Assembly: GCF_023701945.1 (NCBI RefSeq)
Contig: NZ_JABAEF010000016.1
Location: 81,203-145,202 of the forward strand
Direction: 5' to 3'
DNA from: Rhizobium sp. CG5
Lineage (GTDB): Bacteria > Pseudomonadota > Alphaproteobacteria > Rhizobiales > Rhizobiaceae
DNA: 64,000 nt
The first letter of the stretch is position 1. The number at the start of each line of letters is the position of its first letter. This document shows, one piece after another, positions 16,429 through 25,076 of the stretch. A model generated the notes under the pieces. That model worked only from the letters and a program-made list of their open reading frames with translations, searched no databases and was not told where the DNA came from. Made by a program: the position numbers and the translations under genes.

Positions 16429-17304
16429 ATGTTGAAAAAACTCGTGTCTCTCGGCACAACCCTCGGTCTTGCGGCAATCCTCGTCAGCGGGACGGCCTCG
16501 GCCGGCTTTGCGCAGGAAAAGAAGCCCGTCAAGATCGGTTGGTCGGCCTGGTCCGACGCGGAATTCGTCACCAAGCTGGCAGCCAAGCTGATCAAGGACG
16601 AACTCGGGCAGGAGGTCGAGCTCGTTCAGACCGACGTCGCGCCTCTCTATCAGGGCGTCAGCCGCGGTGACCTCGACTTCATGATGATGGCCTGGCTGCC
16701 GCAGACCCATGCCGACTATTACAGCCGCGTCGAGGACAAGGTCGAGACGCTCGGCACGGTCTATGACGGTGCCAAGCTCGGCTGGGTTGTTCCCGCCTAT
16801 ATTCCGGAAAGCGAAATCGCGTCCATCGAGGACCTGAAGAAGCCCGACGTGATGGAGAAGCTGAAGAGCACAGTGCAGGGCATCGATCCCGGCGCGGGCC
16901 TTACCCGCCTGTCGCAGGAGGCATTGAAGACCTATGAACTGGACTACAAGCTGCAGATCTCCAGCGAAGCCGGCATGCTGACTACCGTCGAGCGGGCCTA
17001 TCGCTCCGAGGACTGGTTCGTCGCCACCTCCTGGAGCCCGCACTGGATGTTCGGCAAGTACAAGCTGCGCTACATCGACGATCCGAAGAAGGCGCTCGGT
17101 GAAGCCGAGCATGTCGACATTCTCGCGCGCAAGGGCTTCAAGCAGGAGAACCCGGATGTTGCAGCCTTCATGTCGCGCATGAAACTGCCGCTCGCCGATC
17201 TGGAAGCGGCGATGTTTACCGCGCAGGAAACCTCCTACGAGGACGCCGTCGCCAAATACATCTCCGACCATCCTGACCAGATCAAGACCTGGGCCGGGAA
17301 ATAA
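16429..17304 (+). CDS. proX: Glycine betaine-type ABC transporter substrate-binding protein
   Basis: A 291-residue periplasmic protein (OpuAC domain). A Sec signal peptide (MLKKLVSLGTTLGLAAILVSG) ends around residue 25 near GFAQ. The mature part carries VKIGWSAWSDAEF, GDLDFMMMAWLPQTHADYY and YDGAKLGWVVPAYIP, which match betaine-binding proteins more closely than the choline-specific ChoX type. Aromatic residues for a quaternary-ammonium cage are plentiful. The start at 16429 has AAGGAG 5 bases upstream; longer in-frame starts run into proW. It is the last gene of the operon, followed by a hairpin at 17317. Confidence 0.9.
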   Translation: MLKKLVSLGTTLGLAAILVSGTASAGFAQEKKPVKIGWSAWSDAEFVTKLAAKLIKDELGQEVELVQTDVAPLYQGVSRGDLDFMMMAWLPQTHADYYSRVEDKVETLGTVYDGAKLGWVVPAYIPESEIASIEDLKKPDVMEKLKSTVQGIDPGAGLTRLSQEALKTYELDYKLQISSEAGMLTTVERAYRSEDWFVATSWSPHWMFGKYKLRYIDDPKKALGEAEHVDILARKGFKQENPDVAAFMSRMKLPLADLEAAMFTAQETSYEDAVAKYISDHPDQIKTWAGK

Positions 17305-17316
17305 CTTTGCCAAAGC

Positions 17317-17342
17317 TGCATCCGGCCTTGTGGTCGGGTGCA
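17317..17342 (+). terminator. Hairpin downstream of proX
   Basis: An 11-bp stem starting TGCATCCGGCC with loop TTGT and two G-T pairs, 12 bases after the proX stop. No T-run follows, so it is more likely an mRNA-stabilising or factor-assisted terminator stem. Confidence 0.5.
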
Positions 17343-17450
17343 ACTGGCGGGCAGAGGACCGGAACTGCGTCGCCATAATCCTGTCCGCAGGACAGCGATC
17401 CGCTATCATGTCTTTGAGACGCCTGGGCGGCGGCGCTGCGCTAAATCTCC

Positions 17451-17463
17451 TGCAACAGAGCCC
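17451..17463. repeat. IS6-type terminal inverted repeat remnant
   Basis: TGCAACAGAGCCC is identical over 13 bases to the right end of the IS6 remnant at 3486-3498 and has the same orientation (outer end to the right). It abuts the cut end of the RidA fragment, so an IS6-family insertion or deletion event probably truncated that gene. No transposase frame remains to its left. Confidence 0.5.
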
Positions 17464-17557
17464 TTAACCGGAGGGCCGAGACAACGACCTCGATCAGCAG
17501 GTTCTTGCCCAGTTCCGCAACGCCAATCGTGGCACGGGTCGGTAGGTTCGCCACCTA
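17455..17557 (-). pseudogene. RidA/YjgF-family protein fragment (C-terminal)
   Basis: The minus strand reads VANLPTRATIGVAELGK then LLIEVVVSALR, the C-terminal strand-helix-strand of RidA imine/enamine deaminases, including the conserved arginine of the RA[TA] motif. Only about 33 residues survive: a TAG directly precedes the fragment, and the C-terminus runs into the IS6-type repeat. RidA removes reactive enamines made by PLP enzymes, so its location just after the aminotransferase genes fits a former operon member. It is non-functional as seen. Confidence 0.65.
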
Positions 17558-17585
17558 ACATGTGATCGCAAAAGAGTATTCGATT

Positions 17586-18554
17586 TCAGCTATCGGGATA
17601 AGGGACAGCGAAGCTGTAGGCGGGATCGTCGTGCAACGACCAGTATTCCTCCCAGATCCTGCGGGTCATCGGACCGACTTGGCCACCGCCGACAGGCTGA
17701 TCATCCAAGCGGGTGATGGGCATGATGCCGCCCGCCGTCGTGCAGAAAAACAGTTCATCGCAGCGATAGGCGAGGTCGACCGGGACATGTTCCAGTCGAA
17801 CTTCGATGCCTTGCTTGCGCGCGATCTCGAAGACGGTCTTGCGCGTCACGCCCTCAAGGACGCCTCGTTCCGGGGTGTAGAGAACCCCGTCCTTGATGAG
17901 GACGACGTTGAAACCGGAGCCCTCCGTGATGTTGCCATCGCCGTCGGGCAGGATCGGATAGATGGCATCCCGGTCCTGCGCTTCAAACAAGCCCCGAACG
18001 AAATCGCCCCATTGCAGGTTCTTGACCGTCGGATCGATTGCCCCTGGTGGTACGCGTCGCACCGTTCGGGTGATGATGGCGCTGCCGCCGACGCGTTGAA
18101 GTTCCGGAGACATCACCCAGACATAGGGCATCACAAGCATATAAAGCGAGTTGACGATATCCTCGGGTTTGTGGCCGCGGACGAATTTCAGGCCGCGGGT
18201 CACGATCATCTCGACATAGGCATCACGGATACCGCTCCGTGCGACCATTTCAATCAATGTGGCGCGCATGTCCTCGCGTGAGATCGGCAGTTTGAGCCGC
18301 ATCTTCTCGCAACTCGCCTCCAGCCGATCCATATGATCGTCGAGACGGAAGAACCGGCCGTTCCACACGGCGGGAACGTCGTAGGTCAGGTCCGAGTGGA
18401 GAAAACCCTGGTCGAGCAGCGGTATGCGCGCCTGCGCCAGCGGCACGAACGCCCCTTCGATCCAGGCGATGCCCTGCGCGAAGGGATTGGCGCTGGACGT
18501 CAGCTCTGCCGCGCGTTCGGCATAGGGGGCAAAAACGGCTTCCATGAATGACAT
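17586..18554 (-). CDS. Fold-type IV PLP aminotransferase, (R)-amine-transaminase-like
   Basis: A 322-residue class IV aminotransferase. Catalytic Lys178 sits in VKNLQWGDFVRGLFEA; EGSGFNVV, TRKTV and CTTAGGIMPIT bind PLP phosphate. Segments such as NPFAQGIAWIEGAFVPLAQARI, LDQGFLHSDLTYD, KNLQWGD and the C-terminal AYSF closely follow the published (R)-selective omega-transaminases (Arthrobacter ATA-117, Aspergillus terreus enzymes), more than IlvE or D-amino-acid transaminase. It would move an amino group between a primary amine or D-amino acid and pyruvate. The ATG at 18554 follows AAGGAG. It is the last intact gene of the operon starting near 26363. Substrate not determinable from sequence. 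Confidence 0.88.
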   Translation of the reverse strand: MSFMEAVFAPYAERAAELTSSANPFAQGIAWIEGAFVPLAQARIPLLDQGFLHSDLTYDVPAVWNGRFFRLDDHMDRLEASCEKMRLKLPISREDMRATLIEMVARSGIRDAYVEMIVTRGLKFVRGHKPEDIVNSLYMLVMPYVWVMSPELQRVGGSAIITRTVRRVPPGAIDPTVKNLQWGDFVRGLFEAQDRDAIYPILPDGDGNITEGSGFNVVLIKDGVLYTPERGVLEGVTRKTVFEIARKQGIEVRLEHVPVDLAYRCDELFFCTTAGGIMPITRLDDQPVGGGQVGPMTRRIWEEYWSLHDDPAYSFAVPYPDS

Positions 18555-18598
18555 CGGTGGCTCCTTGAGACAGAGGCATGGTTGGAAAGGGAGGCAGG

Positions 18599-19483
18599 TC
18601 AGGTTTCCGACGGAACCGGGCCGCGGCGGACAGATGGCTGAGCCTTAAGCGTGATCAGGACGCCGGAAAGCGCGATCGCTGAGCCGACGATGGTGTGCCA
18701 GCCGAGATGGCCGCCGACAAACAGGACATCCAGCAGCATGGTCATGATCGGCATCGCCAGCGTCAATGGCACGAGCATGCTGGCGTCGTAACGCTGCAGC
18801 AGGCCGAAATAGGTCGTATGGGCCATCACCGTGACGATGAGGACGGAAAACAGCGTGGCGGCAATAAAGGCATAACCGCCGTTGAGCGAGGTCGTGACCT
18901 GCCCGCTTTCCCAGATCCAGGAGGCAAGCGCCAGCGGTGCCCATGAAACCAACCCGACCCAGGCCTGCAGCCTCAGCGGTGTAATCGTCGGCAGGCGCTT
19001 GAGAAAGATGCCGCCGATGGCAAGCGCGCTGGTCGATATGACGATCGCCACCAGGCCGATCGAAGCGGTCATTTCCGCGGGGTTCCATATCACGCTGATC
19101 ACGCCGGCCAGAGCCAGGGCGATCCCAAGGATCCGCAGGCTGGATATGCGTTCGCCCAGGAAGACCACCGACAGCAGTGCCGTCAGAGGGATGCCGAGTT
19201 GCAGAACGATTGCGGCGCTTGAGGGTGAGGCAGCACTGAGCCCCAGAAACAGGAAGCCGAAATGACCTGCACCCACCAGCAGGCCGACCAAAACTACCTG
19301 GCTGATGCGCTTTGGGATCGGTCGAAGCAGTGGCGCGAGCACGGCAGCAACGCCCAGAAACCGGATGGCGGCGTAGTAGAATGGCGGGATGGCATAGGTA
19401 CTCAGCATGATCTTGCCGATGATCACGTTGAGGGACCAGATCAGGCAGACGCCCATCAGAAGGAGGAAATCGCGGTAGCGCAT
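18599..19483 (-). CDS. EamA/DMT-superfamily transporter
   Basis: A 294-residue membrane protein with about ten hydrophobic segments in two EamA repeats (N-terminal MGVCLIWSLNVIIGK; FLGERISSLRILGIALALAGV closes the first repeat). It probably exports a metabolite made or modified by the flanking aminotransferases. Its ATG overlaps the TAA of the upstream ABC ATPase gene (TAATG), implying translational coupling within the operon. Substrate unknown. Confidence 0.88.
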   Translation of the reverse strand: MRYRDFLLLMGVCLIWSLNVIIGKIMLSTYAIPPFYYAAIRFLGVAAVLAPLLRPIPKRISQVVLVGLLVGAGHFGFLFLGLSAASPSSAAIVLQLGIPLTALLSVVFLGERISSLRILGIALALAGVISVIWNPAEMTASIGLVAIVISTSALAIGGIFLKRLPTITPLRLQAWVGLVSWAPLALASWIWESGQVTTSLNGGYAFIAATLFSVLIVTVMAHTTYFGLLQRYDASMLVPLTLAMPIMTMLLDVLFVGGHLGWHTIVGSAIALSGVLITLKAQPSVRRGPVPSET

Positions 19484-20502
19484 TAATGAATTCCCGCAGA
19501 CTGAAGCGTCTCATCTTCAGGATAGTGACAGGCGAAAAAATGCCCGGCCTTGCTTTGACGTAACGCAGGCTCAAGGCGTGCGCAGGCTTCCGTCGCCTTC
19601 CAGCATCGGGTTCGAAAACGGCAGCCGCTGGGCGGATCCATGGGACTTGGAACGTCGCCCTGCAGGACGATCCGGCTGCGCCCCTTCTCCACGTCCGGAT
19701 CAGGGACGGGAACAGCCGACAGCAGCGCCTGGGTATAGGGGTGCTGGGGCCGCGTGTAGAGATCTTCAGACGTCGCGATCTCGACAATACCGCCCAGATA
19801 CATCACCGCCACACGGTGCGAGATATGTTTGACCACCGCGAGATCGTGAGCGATGAACAGATAGGAAATCCCAAACCGCTGCTGCAGTCCTTGAAGCAGG
19901 TTCAGAACGCCGGCCTGAACCGAGACGTCGAGCGCCGATACCGGTTCGTCGAGCACGATCAGTTTTGGCTGCGGTGCCAGCGCGCGGGCAATGCCGATGC
20001 GCTGGCGTTGCCCGCCGGAGAGCTCGTGCGGGAAACGCTCGGCGATCTCCAGCGACAATTGCACAAGATCGAGCAGCTCATCGACCCGTCGGCGCATGTC
20101 CGACCCGGACATGTTTTTCAGTCGTAATGGCTCCTCAAGAATGCGCCGAACCGTCATGCGCGGATGGAGGGACGCCATGGGATCCTGGAAGACGATCTGA
20201 ATGTCCTGGCGAATGGCACGCAGTTCCCGGGGAGAGGCCATTGCGATGTCCCGTCCGGAAATGCGCACTTCGCCGGACGAGGGCTTAAGCAGACGCATGA
20301 TGCAGCGGCCAAGCGTGGACTTGCCGCAGCCGGACTCTCCGACCAGTCCGAGCGTCTCGCCCGGAGCGACCTTGAACGAGACGCCGTTTACGGCACGCAC
20401 ATGTCCTGTCGGCTTGTTGAAGATCAGTCCGCGTCCGACGGCAAATTCCTTGACCAGCCCATGGACCTCCAGGAGCGGTGTGATGGCGTCCGGTTCGGTC
20501 AT
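19483..20502 (-). CDS. Dipeptide/oligopeptide-type ABC transporter ATPase (DppF-like)
   Basis: A 339-residue ATPase. Walker A GESGCGKST (residues 55-63), signature LSGGQRQRIGIARAL, Walker B LIVLDEPVSALDVS, H-loop FIAHDLAVVKHI, and the C-terminal oligopeptide-transporter domain with cysteines in CRFRTRCWKATEAC, which in this family can hold an iron-sulphur cluster. It pairs with the DppD-like ATPase whose gene ends in a 4-base overlap with this start. It drives import of a peptide or related compound captured by the solute-binding protein encoded at 23425. Confidence 0.93.
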   Translation of the reverse strand: MTEPDAITPLLEVHGLVKEFAVGRGLIFNKPTGHVRAVNGVSFKVAPGETLGLVGESGCGKSTLGRCIMRLLKPSSGEVRISGRDIAMASPRELRAIRQDIQIVFQDPMASLHPRMTVRRILEEPLRLKNMSGSDMRRRVDELLDLVQLSLEIAERFPHELSGGQRQRIGIARALAPQPKLIVLDEPVSALDVSVQAGVLNLLQGLQQRFGISYLFIAHDLAVVKHISHRVAVMYLGGIVEIATSEDLYTRPQHPYTQALLSAVPVPDPDVEKGRSRIVLQGDVPSPMDPPSGCRFRTRCWKATEACARLEPALRQSKAGHFFACHYPEDETLQSAGIH

Positions 20503-21494
20503 GCGGCATTCTCCGCCAGGGATTGCGAGACGTGACAGGCGCTTTCGACGACACCTGCCGGAAGAAGGGGCGGCACTTCAGTGGCGCAAATGCCAGCTGC
20601 AAACCGACATCGTGGGCGAAACGCACACCCTGGCGGGCGATTGCGCAGCGATGGCGGCATGCCTTCAATGGCAACCAGCGGTCCGCCGCTACCGTTCAGC
20701 TTTGGCAGCGAGCCGAGAAGGCCGCGGGTATAGGGATGGCGAGAATGGCGAAACACGTCGCGCACTGCGCCGCGCTCGACAATGCGGCCGGAATACATGA
20801 CCGCGATCTGGTCCGCAGCGCCCGCAACAACCCCGAGATCATGGGTAATCAGGACCATGCCTATGTTCAGGTCTTCCCGCAATTTGTGCAGAAGATCCAT
20901 GATCTGGGCCTGAACCGTCACGTCGAGGGCGGTCGTCGGCTCATCGGCAATCAGAAGATCCGGCCGGTTGGCGATCGCCATCGCGATCATCGCGCGCTGG
21001 CGCATGCCGCCTGAAAATTCATGAGGATACTGGTGAACCCGTCGATCGGGCTGCGCGATCGAGACCTCCGAGAGGAGTTCAATGGCCCGGTTCAAGGCCG
21101 CTTTCTTGGAGAGATCGCGGTCGTGGAGCCGGATGGCTTCGACGATCTGCTGTCCGATTGTCAGAACCGGATTGAAGGCCGTCAACGGATCCTGGAAGAT
21201 CATGCCGATGCGCGAGCCACGCAGCCGCGTCATATCACGCGCGGGCATGCCGATCAGTTCCTTGCCCTTGAAACGCACACTTCCGGTCGTGCGGGATGAA
21301 GACGGCAGAAGCTGCATCAGGGCCATCATGGTCACGCTTTTGCCCGAACCTGATTCTCCGACAATGCCGAGCACCTCTCCAGCGTTCAGCGTCAGGTCGA
21401 CACCGCAGATCGCGTCGGCCGCGTCCTTCCCGGCGCCAAAGCTGACGCGCAGGTCCCGAACTTCCAGAAGCGGCGGCTGGCCTGACATTTCCAT
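20499..21494 (-). CDS. Dipeptide/oligopeptide-type ABC transporter ATPase (DppD-like)
   Basis: A 331-residue partner ATPase: Walker A GESGSGKSV, signature FSGGMRQRAMIAMA, Walker B LLIADEPTTALDVTVQ, and a C-terminal CAFRPRCRFAAGIC cysteine cluster. The ATG at 21494 was chosen over an in-frame GTG at 21509 because AAGGAG sits 6 bases before the ATG and overlaps the GTG context. It ends in an ATGA overlap with the DppF-like gene. Confidence 0.92.
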   Translation of the reverse strand: MEMSGQPPLLEVRDLRVSFGAGKDAADAICGVDLTLNAGEVLGIVGESGSGKSVTMMALMQLLPSSSRTTGSVRFKGKELIGMPARDMTRLRGSRIGMIFQDPLTAFNPVLTIGQQIVEAIRLHDRDLSKKAALNRAIELLSEVSIAQPDRRVHQYPHEFSGGMRQRAMIAMAIANRPDLLIADEPTTALDVTVQAQIMDLLHKLREDLNIGMVLITHDLGVVAGAADQIAVMYSGRIVERGAVRDVFRHSRHPYTRGLLGSLPKLNGSGGPLVAIEGMPPSLRNRPPGCAFRPRCRFAAGICATEVPPLLPAGVVESACHVSQSLAENAA

Positions 21495-21505
21495 CGGAAA
21501 CTCCT

Positions 21506-22360
21506 TCACTTTGACCGCGGATCAAGCAGATCGCGCAGACCGTCGCCGAGAAAACTGAAGCCGAGGACCAGACTGAGAATAGCGATCCCAGGTCCAAGCG
21601 CGATCCACCAATTGTAGAAGCGGGATGCGCCTTCCGAGATCATGGACCCCCATTCCGGCGATGGTGGAGTTGCCCCCAGACCGATGAAGCTCAGCGAGGC
21701 AGCCAGCAGCACGACCTGTCCGAAATCCATGGTGGCGTTGATCAGGATCGGGGTCCAACAGAGCGGCAAGATATGAACCCTCAGAATACGAAGGTGTCCG
21801 GCGCCGCCGGCAATCGCCGCCTCGACATGTTCACGCTCCTTCACTTCCAGCACCTGTGCCCTCATCAGGCGGGCGTAAACCGGCCACCAGACGATCACCA
21901 TGGCGAGCGCCGCATTGACGATGCCGGGCCCGAGCGTGGCGGCAACCGTCATGGCAAGCAGAATGGGCGGAAAGGAAACGGTCACATCGACGAGCCGCAT
22001 GATGGCGCCGTCGACGACCCCGCCGACATATCCGGCAATCGCGCCAAGGACAGCGCCGATGGCGACGCCGGCGGCAACGACGAGCAGGGCGATCGGCACG
22101 GAATAGACGGCACCGTAAAGGGTGCGGGAGAGAACGTCGCGGCCGAGGGCGTCCGTCCCGAGCCAGTTTTTGAGGTTTGGGGCCAGTAGCCGGCGACCGG
22201 CCATCTGCATGGGGTCCGGCAGGCCCCAGTGCGACACCGTCAGCGCCGTTATAATCCAGAAAAGAATGACCACACCGCCGATCTTGGCCGGCAGCGACAG
22301 CTTGGCGATCCACGTCAGAGAGGATGACAGACGCCGTTTGCTGACAGACGAAACGATCAT
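21506..22360 (-). CDS. Dipeptide/oligopeptide-type ABC transporter permease (DppC-like)
   Basis: About 284 residues. A cytoplasmic N-terminus precedes the first membrane segment (VVILFWIITALTV), then LLAPNLKNWLGTDALGRDVLSRTLYG, the DppC/OppC hallmark, and the EAA loop EAAIAGGAGHLRILRVHILP. I place the start at 22360, where GGAG lies upstream; starts at 22399 or 22444 are possible and would reach into dppB. Forms the channel with the DppB-like protein. Confidence 0.9.
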   Translation of the reverse strand: MIVSSVSKRRLSSSLTWIAKLSLPAKIGGVVILFWIITALTVSHWGLPDPMQMAGRRLLAPNLKNWLGTDALGRDVLSRTLYGAVYSVPIALLVVAAGVAIGAVLGAIAGYVGGVVDGAIMRLVDVTVSFPPILLAMTVAATLGPGIVNAALAMVIVWWPVYARLMRAQVLEVKEREHVEAAIAGGAGHLRILRVHILPLCWTPILINATMDFGQVVLLAASLSFIGLGATPPSPEWGSMISEGASRFYNWWIALGPGIAILSLVLGFSFLGDGLRDLLDPRSK

Positions 22361-22409
22361 TGTTTTCCGCTCCGCTCCAAGTGTTGGCGACAATTCCATT
22401 CGGGCGGCC

Positions 22410-23423
22410 TTACTGAAGTTTGACGCGAGGGTTGGCGAAGGCATAGGCGATGTCGGTCAGCAGATTGGCCAGCAGGAACGCGGCCGAGCCGACCAGCGTC
22501 ACACCGATAATTCCTGGAAAATCCAGAGATCTGGCCGAGCTGACCGCGTAAGAGCCAATCCCGGGCCAGGAAAAGACCGTTTCGGTGAGGACGGCGCCGG
22601 TGATGAGATAGGCAAAGGAAAAGCCGATGATTGTCAGCGTTGGGATCAAAGCATTGCGCAGGGCATGATTGATCATGACGCGCGTCTCACCTGCACCCTT
22701 TGCCCGCGCCGTGCGGATATAATCCTGTCCCATGACTTCCAGCATGCTCGAGCGCACCAGCCGGACGATGATGCCGACCACCGACCAGGCAAGGATCAGC
22801 GACGGCAACACGAGGTGGTGAAGGCTTTCAAGAAAGAGGGGAATGTCACCTGCAAGAAGGGAATCGATGGTGTAGAAGCCGGTGATCCCGGCAGGTGCGG
22901 CTGTTCGCGCATCCAGTCGACCCGGTCCGGGGAAGAGGTCGAGTTTAACGGAAAACAGAAAGAGCAGGAGCAGGCCTGACCAGAAGACGGGTAACGATGA
23001 GCCGACCAGCGAGAACATGCGCGAGATATAGTCGGCGGGACCATCGCGATAACGGGCCGCCACGACCCCGATGGCGATGCCGGACAGCGTGGCGATCAAC
23101 ATTGCCGCGCTGACGAGTTCGAACGTCGCTGGCAACCGCTCGGCAATATCGTCGCTGACGGAGCGGCGCGTGGAGAAAGACACGCCGAGGTCCCCTTGCA
23201 CGAGGTTGCCGATATAGATCGCGTACCGTTCGAACAGCGACTTATCCAACCCCCACTTCTCCTTCGCCGCCGCCACGATCTCCGGGTTGTTCATCTGCCG
23301 CTCGGGAACGATGGCTGAGAGCGGGTCACCCTTGGTCATCTGCGACAGGAAGAAGGCAACGGTCGCAACACCGAGCAAGAGCAGGGGTGTTGCGAGGAGG
23401 CGACGCAGGATGAAGCGAAGCAT
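22410..23423 (-). CDS. Dipeptide/oligopeptide-type ABC transporter permease (DppB-like)
   Basis: A 337-residue membrane protein beginning MLRFILRRLLATPLLLLGVATVAF, the typical DppB start, with GDLGVSFSTRRSV and the EAA-like loop RTARAKGAGETRVMINHALRNALIPT. The ATG at 23423 follows GGAAGAA and lies next to the stop of the solute-binding-protein gene. Forms the permease heterodimer with the DppC-like subunit. Confidence 0.92.
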   Translation of the reverse strand: MLRFILRRLLATPLLLLGVATVAFFLSQMTKGDPLSAIVPERQMNNPEIVAAAKEKWGLDKSLFERYAIYIGNLVQGDLGVSFSTRRSVSDDIAERLPATFELVSAAMLIATLSGIAIGVVAARYRDGPADYISRMFSLVGSSLPVFWSGLLLLFLFSVKLDLFPGPGRLDARTAAPAGITGFYTIDSLLAGDIPLFLESLHHLVLPSLILAWSVVGIIVRLVRSSMLEVMGQDYIRTARAKGAGETRVMINHALRNALIPTLTIIGFSFAYLITGAVLTETVFSWPGIGSYAVSSARSLDFPGIIGVTLVGSAAFLLANLLTDIAYAFANPRVKLQ

Positions 23424-23424
23424 G

Positions 23425-25035
23425 TCATTTCTTCCGGCTGATTTCGGCAAGCGGCAGGTTGCAGCAGGCGCTATAGCGAACCCCTTCGATATCGCTGCGA
23501 TAAGCGAGAACGAGATTGGGGCTGACCATCGGAATGATGATGTTGTCCTTCATCATTTCCAGACCAAGGTCATGGAAGATTGCATCCTGCTCGGCGGACG
23601 GCGCAGCCAGCGCCTTCGAGAGCAGTTCGGCTTCCTTCGGATTGATGACCGATGGATCCTTGGCAGCCCCCGCACGCTTGGACCAAGACGTCCCCGGCAT
23701 CATGGCAAAGTAGTTGGCGTACTGGCCAGAGCCATAATAGTCGGGCGCATAGTAGACAGCCGTGAGCGGAATGCCGTCGCCATTGATCTGGTCGCGCCAG
23801 ACCGGATAGGTCGAGGGCTTGAGCGAGACCTTGATGCCGACTTCGGCAAGATCCTGCTGGACCTTCTGCATCATTAGGTTGATATCGACGCCGTAGATAT
23901 TGTCGTTGGGGTAGACCGCCTCGATCTCGAAGCCATCCGGGACGCCGGCCTTGGCCAGCAGCGCCTTGGCCTTGTCGAGATCGCGCTTGCGTTCCGGCAG
24001 TCCGGTCGTGCCGGGAAAGCCGTTCGGGATCGGAGAGGATTGCTTGGCACCCTGGCCGCCAACGGTAAACTCGATGACACCGTCGTAGTCGATGGTCGAT
24101 GCAATGGCCTCGCGGATATCCGGGGTCATCGGTATCGGCGCCGATTTGGCGCCAGCGCCGATGGCAATGTAGAGGAAGTTATAGGACGGGATCACGTCGG
24201 TTTTGATGTCGTCGGACGCCAGCGATCCGGCGGTGTCAAAATCCACCTGCATGGCGATATCGGCGTCTCCGGACTGAAGCAACTGTGCTTGGGAGACGGC
24301 ATCCTGCGACTGGCGGAAGACCACTTCGGAAAAGGCCGGCTTGCTGCCCCAATAGGCATCGTTTCGGACCAGCCGCAGCTCGTCATCCGGCCGATAGGCG
24401 GTCAGCTTGAACGGCCCGCTGCCGGCTGAATTCGCCAGGAACCAGTTTTCGGCCTTGTCCGACGTCGCAGCGTCCGCATCCGCTGTCGCGCCGTTGGCGG
24501 CGGCCACATCCTTGTTGACGATGCCGGTGAATCCTGCCGTCAGCTTGTTGAGAAACTCGCCATTCGACGCTTCGAGCGTAATGACGATCGTCGCGGCATC
24601 CGGGGCTTCAACCGACGTGACGCCATCCATGAAAAACGAAGGACTGCCCTTGATGCTCTTCAGGCGGTCCAGGCTCCATTTGACGTCCTGGGCCTCGACA
24701 GGTGAGCCATCCGAAAAGACCGCCTTGGTATCAAGATGGAAAGTGAAAACGGTCTGGTCTGCATTGATTTCCCAGCTTTTGGCAAGCCGCGGCTCGACCG
24801 ACTTGTTGTCTTTGCCGAGTGTGACCAGCGTGTCGTAAACCGATGTCAGATAGATCTGGCAGGTGTCGCAGAAGGCGCGTGCCGGATCGAGCGCGTTGAC
24901 GTCCATCGAACGGGCGATGACCAGCGTATCCTGGTCGGCTGCGAATGCCGGGCCTGCAACCGAAGAGGCGAGTGCCAGAATGTAGGCAAGCCTGCGAGCA
25001 GACGTAAGCTTGTGCGTGAAGGCAGTCATTGTCAT
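23425..25035 (-). CDS. ABC transporter solute-binding protein, family 5
   Basis: A 536-residue periplasmic protein with a Sec signal peptide (LAYILALASSVAGPAFA, cleavage near AFA|ADQ) and the SBP_bac_5 signatures LDPARAFCDTCQIYLTSVYDTLV, PRLAKSWEINADQTVFTFHL and FSDGSPVEAQDVKWSLDR. These proteins bind dipeptides, oligopeptides, opines or glycosides. The unusual CDTC after the first strand may form a disulphide. It is encoded directly after the class III aminotransferase and overlaps the permease start region, so it delivers substrate to the transporter at 19483-23423. Confidence 0.9.
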   Translation of the reverse strand: MTMTAFTHKLTSARRLAYILALASSVAGPAFAADQDTLVIARSMDVNALDPARAFCDTCQIYLTSVYDTLVTLGKDNKSVEPRLAKSWEINADQTVFTFHLDTKAVFSDGSPVEAQDVKWSLDRLKSIKGSPSFFMDGVTSVEAPDAATIVITLEASNGEFLNKLTAGFTGIVNKDVAAANGATADADAATSDKAENWFLANSAGSGPFKLTAYRPDDELRLVRNDAYWGSKPAFSEVVFRQSQDAVSQAQLLQSGDADIAMQVDFDTAGSLASDDIKTDVIPSYNFLYIAIGAGAKSAPIPMTPDIREAIASTIDYDGVIEFTVGGQGAKQSSPIPNGFPGTTGLPERKRDLDKAKALLAKAGVPDGFEIEAVYPNDNIYGVDINLMMQKVQQDLAEVGIKVSLKPSTYPVWRDQINGDGIPLTAVYYAPDYYGSGQYANYFAMMPGTSWSKRAGAAKDPSVINPKEAELLSKALAAPSAEQDAIFHDLGLEMMKDNIIIPMVSPNLVLAYRSDIEGVRYSACCNLPLAEISRKK

Positions 25036-25076
25036 ATCATTCCCCACTGTTATCGTTGATTGGCGACGATCTTGCG

